Shown: piece after piece, positions 1 to 4,752 of the stretch
Numbering within the stretch: position 1 is the first letter of the stretch
Layout of the letters: each line of letters begins with the position of its first letter
NCBI GenBank assembly: GCA_030831135.1
Contig: JAURLR010000312.1
Span: forward strand, 1-5,473
Reading direction: 5' to 3'
DNA length: 5,473 nt
From: Alphaproteobacteria bacterium
GTDB lineage: Bacteria > Pseudomonadota > Alphaproteobacteria > UBA6615
The notes under the pieces: model-generated
Told to the model about the DNA's origin: nothing
Seen by the model: only the letters and a program-made list of their open reading frames with translations
The model's database searches: none
Made by a program: the position numbers and the translations under genes

Positions 1-1314
1 GCAAAAATCAGACATCCGGTCGATATAGGCTCCCGAAGCGGCATACGGCTTCGAGGCCATCTGCCCGCCATCCGCGAAGACCGCCATTCCGAGCGTGTTG
101 GGCATCTCCACCCACTCGAACGCATCGGTGTAAACGGCGAGGTACCAGCGCTCTATTTCCCGTGGTGCGATACCAGCCAGCAGGGCGAAGTTGCCGGTCA
201 CCATGAGCCGCTGAATATGGTGGGAATAGGCGTGTTTCGCAGTACTGCCGATCGCTTCACGGAGACACCGCATGTCGGTGACCCCGGACCAATAGAACGC
301 CGGCAGATTGCGGGTTGCATGAAGTGAGTTCTGGTCCGCATAACCCGGCATCAAAGTCCAGTAGACGCCGCGAACATATTCGCGCCAGCCGAGGATCTGA
401 CGTACGAAGCCCTCTACGGCGTTCAAGGGTGCCTCGCCTGACCTCCACGCCGCTTCTGCTGCCAGGCAAACTTCGAAAGGGGAAAGCAGGCCGAGGTTCA
501 ATGCCGGCGCGAGCAGTGAATGGTAGAGGAATGGGGCGCCGGATTTCATAGCGTCCTGATAGTCGCCAAAGCTCGGCAGTCCATGTGCGACGAAATCGTC
601 AAGCGCGCGAAGCGCATCAGACCGTGTCACCGGCCACCCAAATTCTTGAAGCTCACCAAAATTATCGGGAAAAGACTGTTCGACGAGAGCCATCACCGCT
701 TGTGTTGTTTCGTCCGGCGAAAACTGCTGCCTCGCGGGTGGAACAGTCTGTGCCGGAAGCTTCTTCCTGTTCGCGCGGTCATAGTTCCATTCGCCGCCTG
801 CCGGCTGATTCCCTTCCATTAGAAGCTGATGTTCACGCCGCATTTCGCGATAGAAATGTTCCATCCGCCAGCTGCGGCGCCCGGAAGCCCAGGCAGCGAA
901 CCTTTTTCGGCTCGCGAAAAAGCGATGATCAGAACGGATTTCAACCGGCGTGCCAGTGAGGGCTTCCCAGCCTTCGAGCATTTCCTGGACCCGCCATTCC
1001 GAAGATTCAGTCACCACCATGCGGCTCGGGCGATGTCGTGCGACCGCACGTTGGATCTCGGTTGTGAAGCTACCGGTATTGTCGGGCTCGTCGAGGCTTA
1101 CATAGTCGACCGTCAGACCGCGCTGCCGGAGGGTCTGCGCGAAGTGGCGCATCGCCGACAGCACCAGCACGATCTTCTGCTTGTGATGCCTGACGTGGGA
1201 ACATTCCTGCATCACCTCCATCATCAGAACGGTGTCACGGCCTGCATCGAGGTCGTGGAGCGCGGATAGGTCCAGAGACAGCTGGTCGCCGAGAATAATT
1301 CTCAGGACAGTCAT
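1..1314 (-). CDS. phrB: FeS bacterial cryptochrome / (6-4) photolyase, C-terminus cut by window edge
   Basis: Light-driven DNA repair flavoprotein of the COG3046 family, predicted to bind FAD, a lumazine antenna and a 4Fe-4S cluster and to reverse (6-4) photoproducts. The frame is open from the ATG at 1314 to base 1, giving 438 residues; about 70 more are expected. The N-terminus ([13 protein letters not shown]) is the usual Rossmann start. The segment [18 protein letters not shown] followed by GGEWNYD is typical of the family. Cys350 and Cys438 (the last codon visible) sit where I recall two of the four cluster cysteines of Agrobacterium PhrB (350, 438, 441, 454). His365-His366, Tyr424 and Tyr430 also match recalled active-site or electron-path positions. 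The start overlaps the upstream DUF2256 stop as ATGA, so translation is probably coupled. Repair versus signalling (CryB-like) cannot be decided from sequence. The family call is firm. Confidence 0.95.
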   Translation of the reverse strand, partial: MTVLRIILGDQLSLDLSALHDLDAGRDTVLMMEVMQECSHVRHHKQKIVLVLSAMRHFAQTLRQRGLTVDYVSLDEPDNTGSFTTEIQRAVARHRPSRMVVTESSEWRVQEMLEGWEALTGTPVEIRSDHRFFASRKRFAAWASGRRSWRMEHFYREMRREHQLLMEGNQPAGGEWNYDRANRKKLPAQTVPPARQQFSPDETTQAVMALVEQSFPDNFGELQEFGWPVTRSDALRALDDFVAHGLPSFGDYQDAMKSGAPFLYHSLLAPALNLGLLSPFEVCLAAEAAWRSGEAPLNAVEGFVRQILGWREYVRGVYWTLMPGYADQNSLHATRNLPAFYWSGVTDMRCLREAIGSTAKHAYSHHIQRLMVTGNFALLAGIAPREIERWYLAVYTDAFEWVEMPNTLGMAVFADGGQMASKPYAASGAYIDRMSDFC

Positions 1315-1487
1315 GACGAGGCCAGTCCAGGCCCCGACGGGGGGCGGGATGACGCAGCGCGGCAGCGATCAGAGCAATATTTCACATTCACCCAGTCGCG
1401 CGCCCATTTTTTGCGCCAAACGAAGGGCCGATAGCAAACCATGCAAAACTTAGTTGGAAGATCAGTCTTGCGACGCATCCGAGCCAT
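1311..1487 (-). CDS. DUF2256 small zinc-finger-like protein
   Basis: A 58-aa protein of the DUF2256 family, whose biochemical role is unknown. The core reads [19 protein letters not shown], then ARDW and KYCSDRCR, giving CxxC and CxxxC pairs that probably hold one zinc ion. The W-R-K-K-W-A-R-D-W stretch is the family signature. An ATG at 1478 (MRRKTD) is an alternative start; extension further upstream would run into the preceding SDR gene. The chosen ATG lies 4 bases after the SDR stop, and its TGA overlaps the photolyase ATG by 4 bases. DUF2256 genes are often found beside COG3046 photolyases (from memory), so a role in folding, cluster loading or regulation of the photolyase is a reasonable inference but unproven. 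Confidence 0.92.
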   Translation of the reverse strand: MARMRRKTDLPTKFCMVCYRPFVWRKKWARDWVNVKYCSDRCRAASSRPPSGPGLASS

Positions 1488-1491
1488 TGGA

Positions 1492-2241
1492 TCACCAAGG
1501 CACTGGCTGGCCGCGCCAGTCGAAAAACCCGCCGTTGGTGTCGGCCGTGAGTTGATCGACCACGGCAAGCAGATGGTGGGACGCTGCTGCGGGTGTATGA
1601 ACGTCCGCCCCTGACGCAGCGAAGGGAGCGGATAGTGGCGTGGCGACGGTGCCGGGATGCAAGGCTACGCAGATTGCGTCTGGAGATCGACGGGCCAATT
1701 CAACAGCCGCTGTGCGAACCAATTGATTGAGAGCGGCTTTGGAAGCCCTGTAGGAATACCAGCCACCCAGCCGATTATCACCGATGCTTCCGACCCTGGC
1801 CGACAGCGTCGCGAAGACTGCTTTGCCCGACCTCGGCAACCGCGGCAGCACATGCTTCATGATCAGCGCGGGCCCGATCGCATTCAGCGCAAAGGCTCGC
1901 GCGATATTGGCCGCATCGAGTTGCCGCCAGCTCTTCTCGGGTCCCTGGCGATCATCATGGAGAAATCCTGTCGCATCAATCACCAGACGAAGCTCGCCCT
2001 GATCGGCGGCGAGTGCTGCGGCACGTTCGAGACTGCTTTCGTTCAGAAGGTCGATCGCTGGTGAAGTGCTGCGACTGAATGAGACGACATGCGTGAACCT
2101 GTCTGCGGCCTGGATGGCTTCGACCAAAGCCCCTCCGATACCGCCTCCGGCGCCGAAAACGACCGCCACGCCGGCTTGGGGAAACGACCCAGGGTCAACC
2201 CTGGCAGCCTTTGCGCCTTTGGGTTCAGACTGCCCCGTCAC
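1492..2241 (-). CDS. SDR-family NAD(P)-dependent oxidoreductase (C-factor/CsgA-like)
   Basis: Classical short-chain dehydrogenase/reductase of 249 residues; cytosolic, substrate unknown. The cofactor loop is G30-A-G-G-G34-I-G36 (GxxxGxG). Asn120 sits in the NAIGP segment, a catalytic serine is at 147 or 152 ([10 protein letters not shown]), and Y164-R-A-S-K168 is the YxxxK active site. The segment [20 protein letters not shown] resembles C-factor/CsgA-like SDRs. I chose GTG at 2241 because it forms a GTGA overlap with the upstream DCC stop; the frame stays open to an ATG at 2412, but that stretch lies over DCC coding sequence and reads as low-complexity antisense-like protein. About 24 residues precede the Rossmann fold. 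The stop is followed 4 bases later by the DUF2256 start. Its link to photolyase function is by operon position only. Confidence 0.9.
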   Translation of the reverse strand: MTGQSEPKGAKAARVDPGSFPQAGVAVVFGAGGGIGGALVEAIQAADRFTHVVSFSRSTSPAIDLLNESSLERAAALAADQGELRLVIDATGFLHDDRQGPEKSWRQLDAANIARAFALNAIGPALIMKHVLPRLPRSGKAVFATLSARVGSIGDNRLGGWYSYRASKAALNQLVRTAAVELARRSPDAICVALHPGTVATPLSAPFAASGADVHTPAAASHHLLAVVDQLTADTNGGFFDWRGQPVPW

Positions 2242-2648
2242 AAGCGCTTGGCTCCGCCGATCGCGGCTTGAAGTCGCAGCGCTCGCCCAAAAAGTCGAGA
2301 TATGAACGGTCGGAGTGGAAGAAAAATCCTGTAGCCCCACTCGAGGGCAATCAGGGCTCCCGGCAGGGATGCGGCGCGCGCTGCCCAGCGCCATCTGGGT
2401 AAACGAGTCCAAACCTCGACGAATGCCGCCGCACCGGAAAGAAGATGCCCATCGCTTGCGCGAACATGGAAGCGCCTCATTGCGCGCTCTTTGGTAATTC
2501 CGTCCGGAGGTACAGCGCCGGTTTCAGAAATATCGACAAAACAAAGGGCGCGGTCTTGATCCTTGCGCCGATAGTATCTGATCTCTGCCCTACACAGCGA
2601 ACACGAGCCATCAAAATAAACCGTCGATTTGGGAAGCTCTGACTCCAC
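2238..2648 (-). CDS. DCC-family (DUF393) thiol-disulfide oxidoreductase-like protein
   Basis: A 136-aa DUF393 protein. The N-terminus VYFDGSCSLCRAEIRYYRR carries the DGxCxxC signature with Cys16 and Cys19, the thioredoxin-like redox pair that names the family. Family members are predicted thiol-disulfide oxidoreductases with unknown partners. Later residues (SGAAAFVEVWTRLPRWRW, then GYRIFLPLRPFISRLFG) match the usual DCC C-terminal half, whose helices are hydrophobic and may sit at the membrane. The start is GTG at 2648, with AGGAG 6 bases upstream and no nearby ATG. It lies 24 bases after the upstream NAD(P)H-binding gene, and its TGA overlaps the SDR GTG (GTGA). Length is normal for the family. 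Confidence 0.92.
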   Translation of the reverse strand: MESELPKSTVYFDGSCSLCRAEIRYYRRKDQDRALCFVDISETGAVPPDGITKERAMRRFHVRASDGHLLSGAAAFVEVWTRLPRWRWAARAASLPGALIALEWGYRIFLPLRPFISRLFGRALRLQAAIGGAKRL

Positions 2649-2654
2649 GCCGAT

Positions 2655-2659
2655 CTCCT
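2655..2659 (-). promoter_or_regulatory. Ribosome binding site of the DCC gene
   Basis: AGGAG on the minus strand, 6 bases before GTG 2648. It is the strongest Shine-Dalgarno in the operon and decides the non-ATG start of the DCC protein. Confidence 0.8.
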
Positions 2660-2672
2660 AAAAGTCCAATTG

Positions 2673-3305
2673 TCAGTTGATCAGCACCGGCGTTTTACGA
2701 ATGTACGTCTGATCCCCAATCTGTCGAACGAGGAATTCGGCTACGTCCGCGCGCGAGATGATCCCGTTGCGCCACTGAGAGGGCTCAACAAGAACCCGGT
2801 AGCGGCCGGTCCGCGGTCCACTGGTCAGAACTCCAGGCCTCGCGATGGTATAATCAAGTTCGCTTTCCTTGATCAATTTCTCTTGCAAACTCTTATCGTC
2901 ATAAGCGCGGCCGAAGACGATCTGGAATGGCAAGCGCTGAAGGCAGCTGATACTCGCGCGGCTATCGCCAGCGCCAAAACCGGTCACACAGATCAGACGG
3001 TTGACACCTTGGCTTCTCATCGCGGCGATCAGCACTCGGGTCGCGTCCGAGAACAGGTTCACAGGCCGGAACAAATCCCCTAATCCAACACCGAGGGTCT
3101 GTATCACCACGTCCACCCCGACAAGAGCCGCCTCTACATCCTCAGCCTTCAACGCGTCACCCCGCTTCTTCTCGAGGCTGGGATTTGAGACCGCAATTGC
3201 GTTAGCGGATCGAGCCAAGGCGCGCACGTTATGACCGGCCTCAAGGGCTTGGCGGGTCGTTTCCAATCCGATCCCCTTGCTGGCACCGACAATCAATACA
3301 CGCAT
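2673..3305 (-). CDS. NAD(P)H-binding atypical SDR (NmrA/BLVRB-like)
   Basis: A 210-aa Rossmann protein of the NAD(P)H-binding (PF13460-type) atypical SDR group. The N-terminus MRVLIVGASKGIG holds the dinucleotide loop G7-A-S-K-G11-I-G13, followed by RALARS, where basic residues favour NADP(H). Mid-protein DVVIQTLGVG and RLICVTGFGAGDSR are the beta4/beta5 strands, and DYTIARPGVL is the usual atypical-SDR motif near the C-terminus. There is no classical YxxxK active site, so it may be a reductase or a redox-sensing dinucleotide binder; the substrate is unknown. The ATG at 3305 is the first in frame and has only a weak upstream GGG as ribosome site. It is the first gene of the five-gene operon, 24 bases before the DCC gene. 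Confidence 0.9.
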   Translation of the reverse strand: MRVLIVGASKGIGLETTRQALEAGHNVRALARSANAIAVSNPSLEKKRGDALKAEDVEAALVGVDVVIQTLGVGLGDLFRPVNLFSDATRVLIAAMRSQGVNRLICVTGFGAGDSRASISCLQRLPFQIVFGRAYDDKSLQEKLIKESELDYTIARPGVLTSGPRTGRYRVLVEPSQWRNGIISRADVAEFLVRQIGDQTYIRKTPVLIN

Positions 3306-3384
3306 GATGGACCCGTTATCTCAGATTCAAGGGAAACAAACCGGCTACAGCCTGGGTAGCGATTCCGCTGTCGATCATGTCTTT

Positions 3385-3402
3385 GGACGGGCTCACCCGT
3401 CC
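3385..3402. repeat. Perfect 7-bp hairpin between the PAS gene and the photolyase operon
   Basis: GGACGGG-CTCA-CCCGTCC: a GC-rich 7-bp stem with a 4-base loop, 48 bases after the PAS stop and 83 bases before the downstream ATG. On the minus strand it is followed by AAAGAC rather than a T run, so it is not a classical intrinsic terminator. It may attenuate read-through, stabilise the 3' end of the PAS mRNA, or sit in the leader of the operon. The rest of 3306-3449 shows no clear promoter. Confidence 0.6.
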
Positions 3403-3449
3403 GGGCCACATGCTATCAACGGATGGTTGAGATCCATCAAGGCGGCCTT

Positions 3450-3848
3450 TCAGATAACCGACCCCTCGCGCTGGATGGCAACCCAAGCGGCTATTTTCTT
3501 ACCAACTTTGATCGGCAGCACCCGCCAGAACATGATGAAAGGGGTGCCATCTTTCTTGTAGTTGATCGCCTTGCCTTCAAATTTGCCACCGGACTTCAGC
3601 GCGTCGGAAAGCCTGGCGATCACTTTCGAATCCGTTCCTGGCCCTTGAAGAATCCGCGGCGTCTTGCCGATGATTTCGGATGGATCGTGGCCAGTCAGTT
3701 TCTTGAACGACTTGTTCGCATAGATGATCTTGCCTTCCGCCGATGCATCAGTGATCAACACAGAGTCGAAACTGTTATCTGCCAAAACCTGGAGCAGGGC
3801 CAAGCCACCTTCGACTCCATTCATCAACTTCTCAAACGTAGCGGACAT
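3450..3848 (-). CDS. Single-domain PAS protein, LOV-like but lacking the photoactive cysteine
   Basis: A 132-aa protein that is almost wholly one PAS domain (about residues 20-128), with no output domain. DNSFDSVLITDA, then YANKSFKKLTGHDPSEIIGK, is the PAS core. G61-K-T-P-R-I-L-Q68 aligns with the LOV signature GxNCRFLQ, but Thr63 and Pro64 replace the Asn-Cys pair, so the flavin adduct cannot form. NYKKDGTPF (96-104) is the LOV-type Hbeta strand, which in LOV proteins contacts FMN. It may bind another ligand, bind flavin as a redox sensor, or act as a protein-interaction module. I chose the ATG at 3848 for its AGGGGGAA ribosome site 6 bases upstream; a GTG at 3878 would add ten residues but lacks such a site. 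It lies 81 bases after the membrane-protein gene, in the same direction. Confidence 0.9.
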   Translation of the reverse strand: MSATFEKLMNGVEGGLALLQVLADNSFDSVLITDASAEGKIIYANKSFKKLTGHDPSEIIGKTPRILQGPGTDSKVIARLSDALKSGGKFEGKAINYKKDGTPFIMFWRVLPIKVGKKIAAWVAIQREGSVI

Positions 3849-3854
3849 TTTGGG

Positions 3855-3862
3855 TTCCCCCT
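3855..3862 (-). promoter_or_regulatory. Ribosome binding site of the PAS gene
   Basis: AGGGGGAA on the minus strand, 6 bases before ATG 3848. It selects this start over the in-frame GTG at 3878. Confidence 0.75.
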
Positions 3863-3872
3863 GATTTGAAGG

Positions 3873-3902
3873 CGCCACCTGCGATCAAGCCGTTCGGTGG
3901 CG
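3873..3902. repeat. 7-bp inverted repeat with 16-base spacer upstream of the PAS gene
   Basis: CGCCACC (3873-3879) and GGTGGCG (3896-3902) are exact inverted copies in the 81-base gap between the membrane-protein and PAS genes. Arm centres are 23 bases apart, about two helical turns, so this could be an operator for a dimeric regulator or an mRNA stem. It lies just upstream of the PAS ribosome site. The function is inferred only from position. Confidence 0.45.
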
Positions 3903-3929
3903 GGACTATCACTGACTGTTGTGTGAAAC

Positions 3930-4235
3930 TTAGGAACCTTCAGTTCCTTTCCGGACAGAAGCACGGACAAATAGGTCAGGTTTCGCGGTGGCAGCTGTCC
4001 AGGTCGTTACCGTGATAGCTGCGGCCGCGAATAAGACAACATGGCCGATAATGCTGACGGCCAAGAACGTGTAACTTCCGACCGCCACCGCAAACGCTAC
4101 GGCCCACATCAGACCTAGGGCCTGCAAAACGTAATGCCGGATGGCGACATCAGGAATGTGACGAAGCGGGCTTACCTCATGGTTGAAAACAAAATCCCAG
4201 CAATACACGACAAGCCTTCGAACAGGGTTAAACAT
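3930..4235 (-). CDS. Unrecognised 101-aa protein with two predicted membrane segments
   Basis: I do not recognise the family. The N-terminal 35 residues (MFNPVRRLVVYCWDFVFNHE, then SPLRHIPDVAIRHY) are rich in aromatic and basic residues and look structured rather than like a signal peptide. Two hydrophobic stretches follow, about residues 36-53 and 55-79, joined by a very short turn at G53-S-Y, as in a helical hairpin. The tail is short and charged (KPDLFVRASVRKGTEGS). Basic residues on both ends suggest that both termini face the cytoplasm (inference). ATG 4235 has AAGGAAA 6 bases upstream. It is probably the first gene of a transcript continuing into the PAS gene, behind candidate stress-sigma promoters, which hints at a stress-related inner-membrane role. 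No function is assigned. Confidence 0.8.
   Translation of the reverse strand: MFNPVRRLVVYCWDFVFNHEVSPLRHIPDVAIRHYVLQALGLMWAVAFAVAVGSYTFLAVSIIGHVVLFAAAAITVTTWTAATAKPDLFVRASVRKGTEGS
3932..3948. repeat. 6-bp hairpin straddling the stop of the membrane-protein gene
   Basis: AGGAAC (3932-3937) and GTTCCT (3943-3948) form a stem with a 5-base loop across the last codons of the membrane-protein gene. On the minus strand the stem is followed by AAGTTTCA, a poor U-tract, so at best it is a weak terminator or processing site. Confidence 0.35.
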
Positions 4236-4241
4236 GATTAG

Positions 4242-4248
4242 TTTCCTT
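4242..4248 (-). promoter_or_regulatory. Ribosome binding site of the 101-aa membrane protein
   Basis: AAGGAAA on the minus strand, 6 bases before ATG 4235. It supports this short unrecognised ORF being a real gene. Confidence 0.75.
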
Positions 4249-4263
4249 GTTAAGAGCCAAGAA

Positions 4264-4293
4264 CCTATACGTCAGGATCAGTCGTTTGGATCA
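4264..4293 (-). promoter_or_regulatory. Candidate ECF (RpoE/ChrR singlet-oxygen type) promoter
   Basis: On the minus strand: TGATCC (4293-4288), 16 bases, then CGTATAGG (4271-4264), which equals TGATCC-N18-TATAGG. The recalled consensus for Rhodobacter RpoE (ECF11) is TGATCC-N18-TA, often within CGTAA. Transcription would begin near 4257, leaving a roughly 20-base leader that contains the AAGGAAA ribosome site. That geometry fits a real promoter for the membrane-protein and PAS genes. The known regulon of that sigma includes a photolyase, in keeping with the neighbours. The match is by eye, and the sigma factor is not in the window. Confidence 0.5.
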
Positions 4294-4295
4294 GT
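4275..4295. repeat. Tandem 8-bp direct repeat GGATCAGT
   Basis: GGATCAGT occurs at 4275-4282 and 4288-4295, 13 bases apart, in the promoter region of the 101-aa gene. On the minus strand each copy reads ACTGATCC, so the outer copy supplies the candidate -35 TGATCC and the inner copy lies in the spacer. It could be a duplicated -35, or a regulator site overlapping the promoter. Confidence 0.5.
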
Positions 4296-4309
4296 TCCTG
4301 GGATTAGGC

Positions 4310-4334
4310 AACAGCAGGTCCACATCATCGTTCC
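4310..4334 (-). promoter_or_regulatory. Candidate EcfG general-stress promoter
   Basis: On the minus strand: GGAAC (4334-4330), 17 bases, then GTT (4312-4310). This fits the alphaproteobacterial EcfG consensus GGAAC-N16/17-cGTT except that T replaces the first C. It would give a leader of about 65 bases to ATG 4235 and lies just upstream of the TGATCC element. It is a short motif, so chance is possible. Confidence 0.35.
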
Positions 4335-4373
4335 TGGTGCATCGCTCAGATCATGCGACTGTCGTAAGCCCAG

Positions 4374-4385
4374 TGCAACAAGGCC
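4374..4385. mobile_element. Possible remnant of an IS5-family (IS903-like) terminus
   Basis: TGCAACAAGGCC (minus strand GGCCTTGTTGCA) resembles, from memory, terminal repeats of some IS5-family elements (GGCTTTGTTGAA and relatives). It stands immediately before the point where recognisable cheB sequence begins, where a rearrangement is expected. No transposase coding sequence and no second copy of this motif were seen in the window, so this is only suggestive. Confidence 0.22.
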
Positions 4386-4410
4386 TGCCGTTGGCGCGGC
4401 CTGCAAAAGG

Positions 4411-4752
4411 GATCGCCAGTGACGTTGTCCCGCACCGGAGTGCTGCGGATCGGCAGCGAGCCGCCGGTGGGCGTCCAGCGGCCCTCCGCGACGCTGATGT
4501 TCCGCTCGATGGCGGCGGTGCTGGGCGCAAAAGGGATGGGGGTATTGCTGACCGGTATGGGCGAAGACGGTGCCCTGGGCCTGCTCGAACTGCGGCAGGC
4601 GGGGGGGGCTTACGCTGGCGGAAGACGAGAGCAGCTGTGTCGTCTACGGAATGCCTGCCGCCGCAGTCCGGCTGGGAGCGGCGTGTGCATCGGTGCCGCT
4701 CGAGGACATTGCCAGGAAATTGATCGAAGTGGTCGGTGAGGCCGGACGATGA
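4411..4752 (+). pseudogene. cheB: cheB remnant: C-terminal methylesterase domain, 5'-truncated and frameshifted
   Basis: CheB removes methyl or amide groups from chemoreceptor glutamates. Only the last third remains: VTLSRTGVLRIG, then R-P-S-A-T-L-M-F-R-S, and LLTGMGEDGALG with the catalytic Asp of GMGxDG (codon 4566-4568). The receiver domain, the active-site serine region and the start are absent. At 4601-4608 a run of eight Gs shifts the frame; with seven Gs the protein would read [30 protein letters not shown] in the normal way. GATCGCCA before GTG 4419 looks like the Asp-Arg-His segment with one base lost from the His codon, a possible second lesion. A GTG at 4419 with AAAAGGG upstream could still give a 106-aa product with a scrambled tail. 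The TGA at 4750-4752 overlaps the next gene's ATG, the relic of an operon. A sequencing error in the G run would undo the frameshift but not the truncation. Confidence 0.85.

Noticed and set aside
315..1269. Several plus-strand open frames of 78-146 aa
   Set aside because: All lie antisense to the continuous 438-residue photolyase frame and encode low-complexity Arg/Pro/Ser-rich sequence.
1657..2064. 135-aa plus-strand open frame
   Set aside because: Antisense to the SDR, whose catalytic motifs are intact; no family resemblance.
2242..2412. N-terminal extension of the SDR to ATG 2412
   Set aside because: It would overlap the DCC coding sequence by 175 bases, reads as non-conserved sequence, and the GTG at 2241 makes a neat GTGA overlap.
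3320..3372. GGAAT...CGGTT on the minus strand as an EcfG promoter for the photolyase operon
   Set aside because: The -35 is imperfect and the spacer (20 bases to GTT) is longer than the 16-17 expected.
3369..3379. TGATCG on the minus strand as an RpoE-type -35 for the photolyase operon
   Set aside because: No CGTA or TA-type -10 lies at the required distance.
3423..3869. 148-aa plus-strand open frame
   Set aside because: Antisense shadow of the PAS gene, which has a full PAS core and a good ribosome site.
4247..4723. 158-aa plus-strand open frame across the intergenic region and cheB
   Set aside because: It reads through cheB in the wrong frame and becomes Arg/Gly-rich; no motif and no convincing start.
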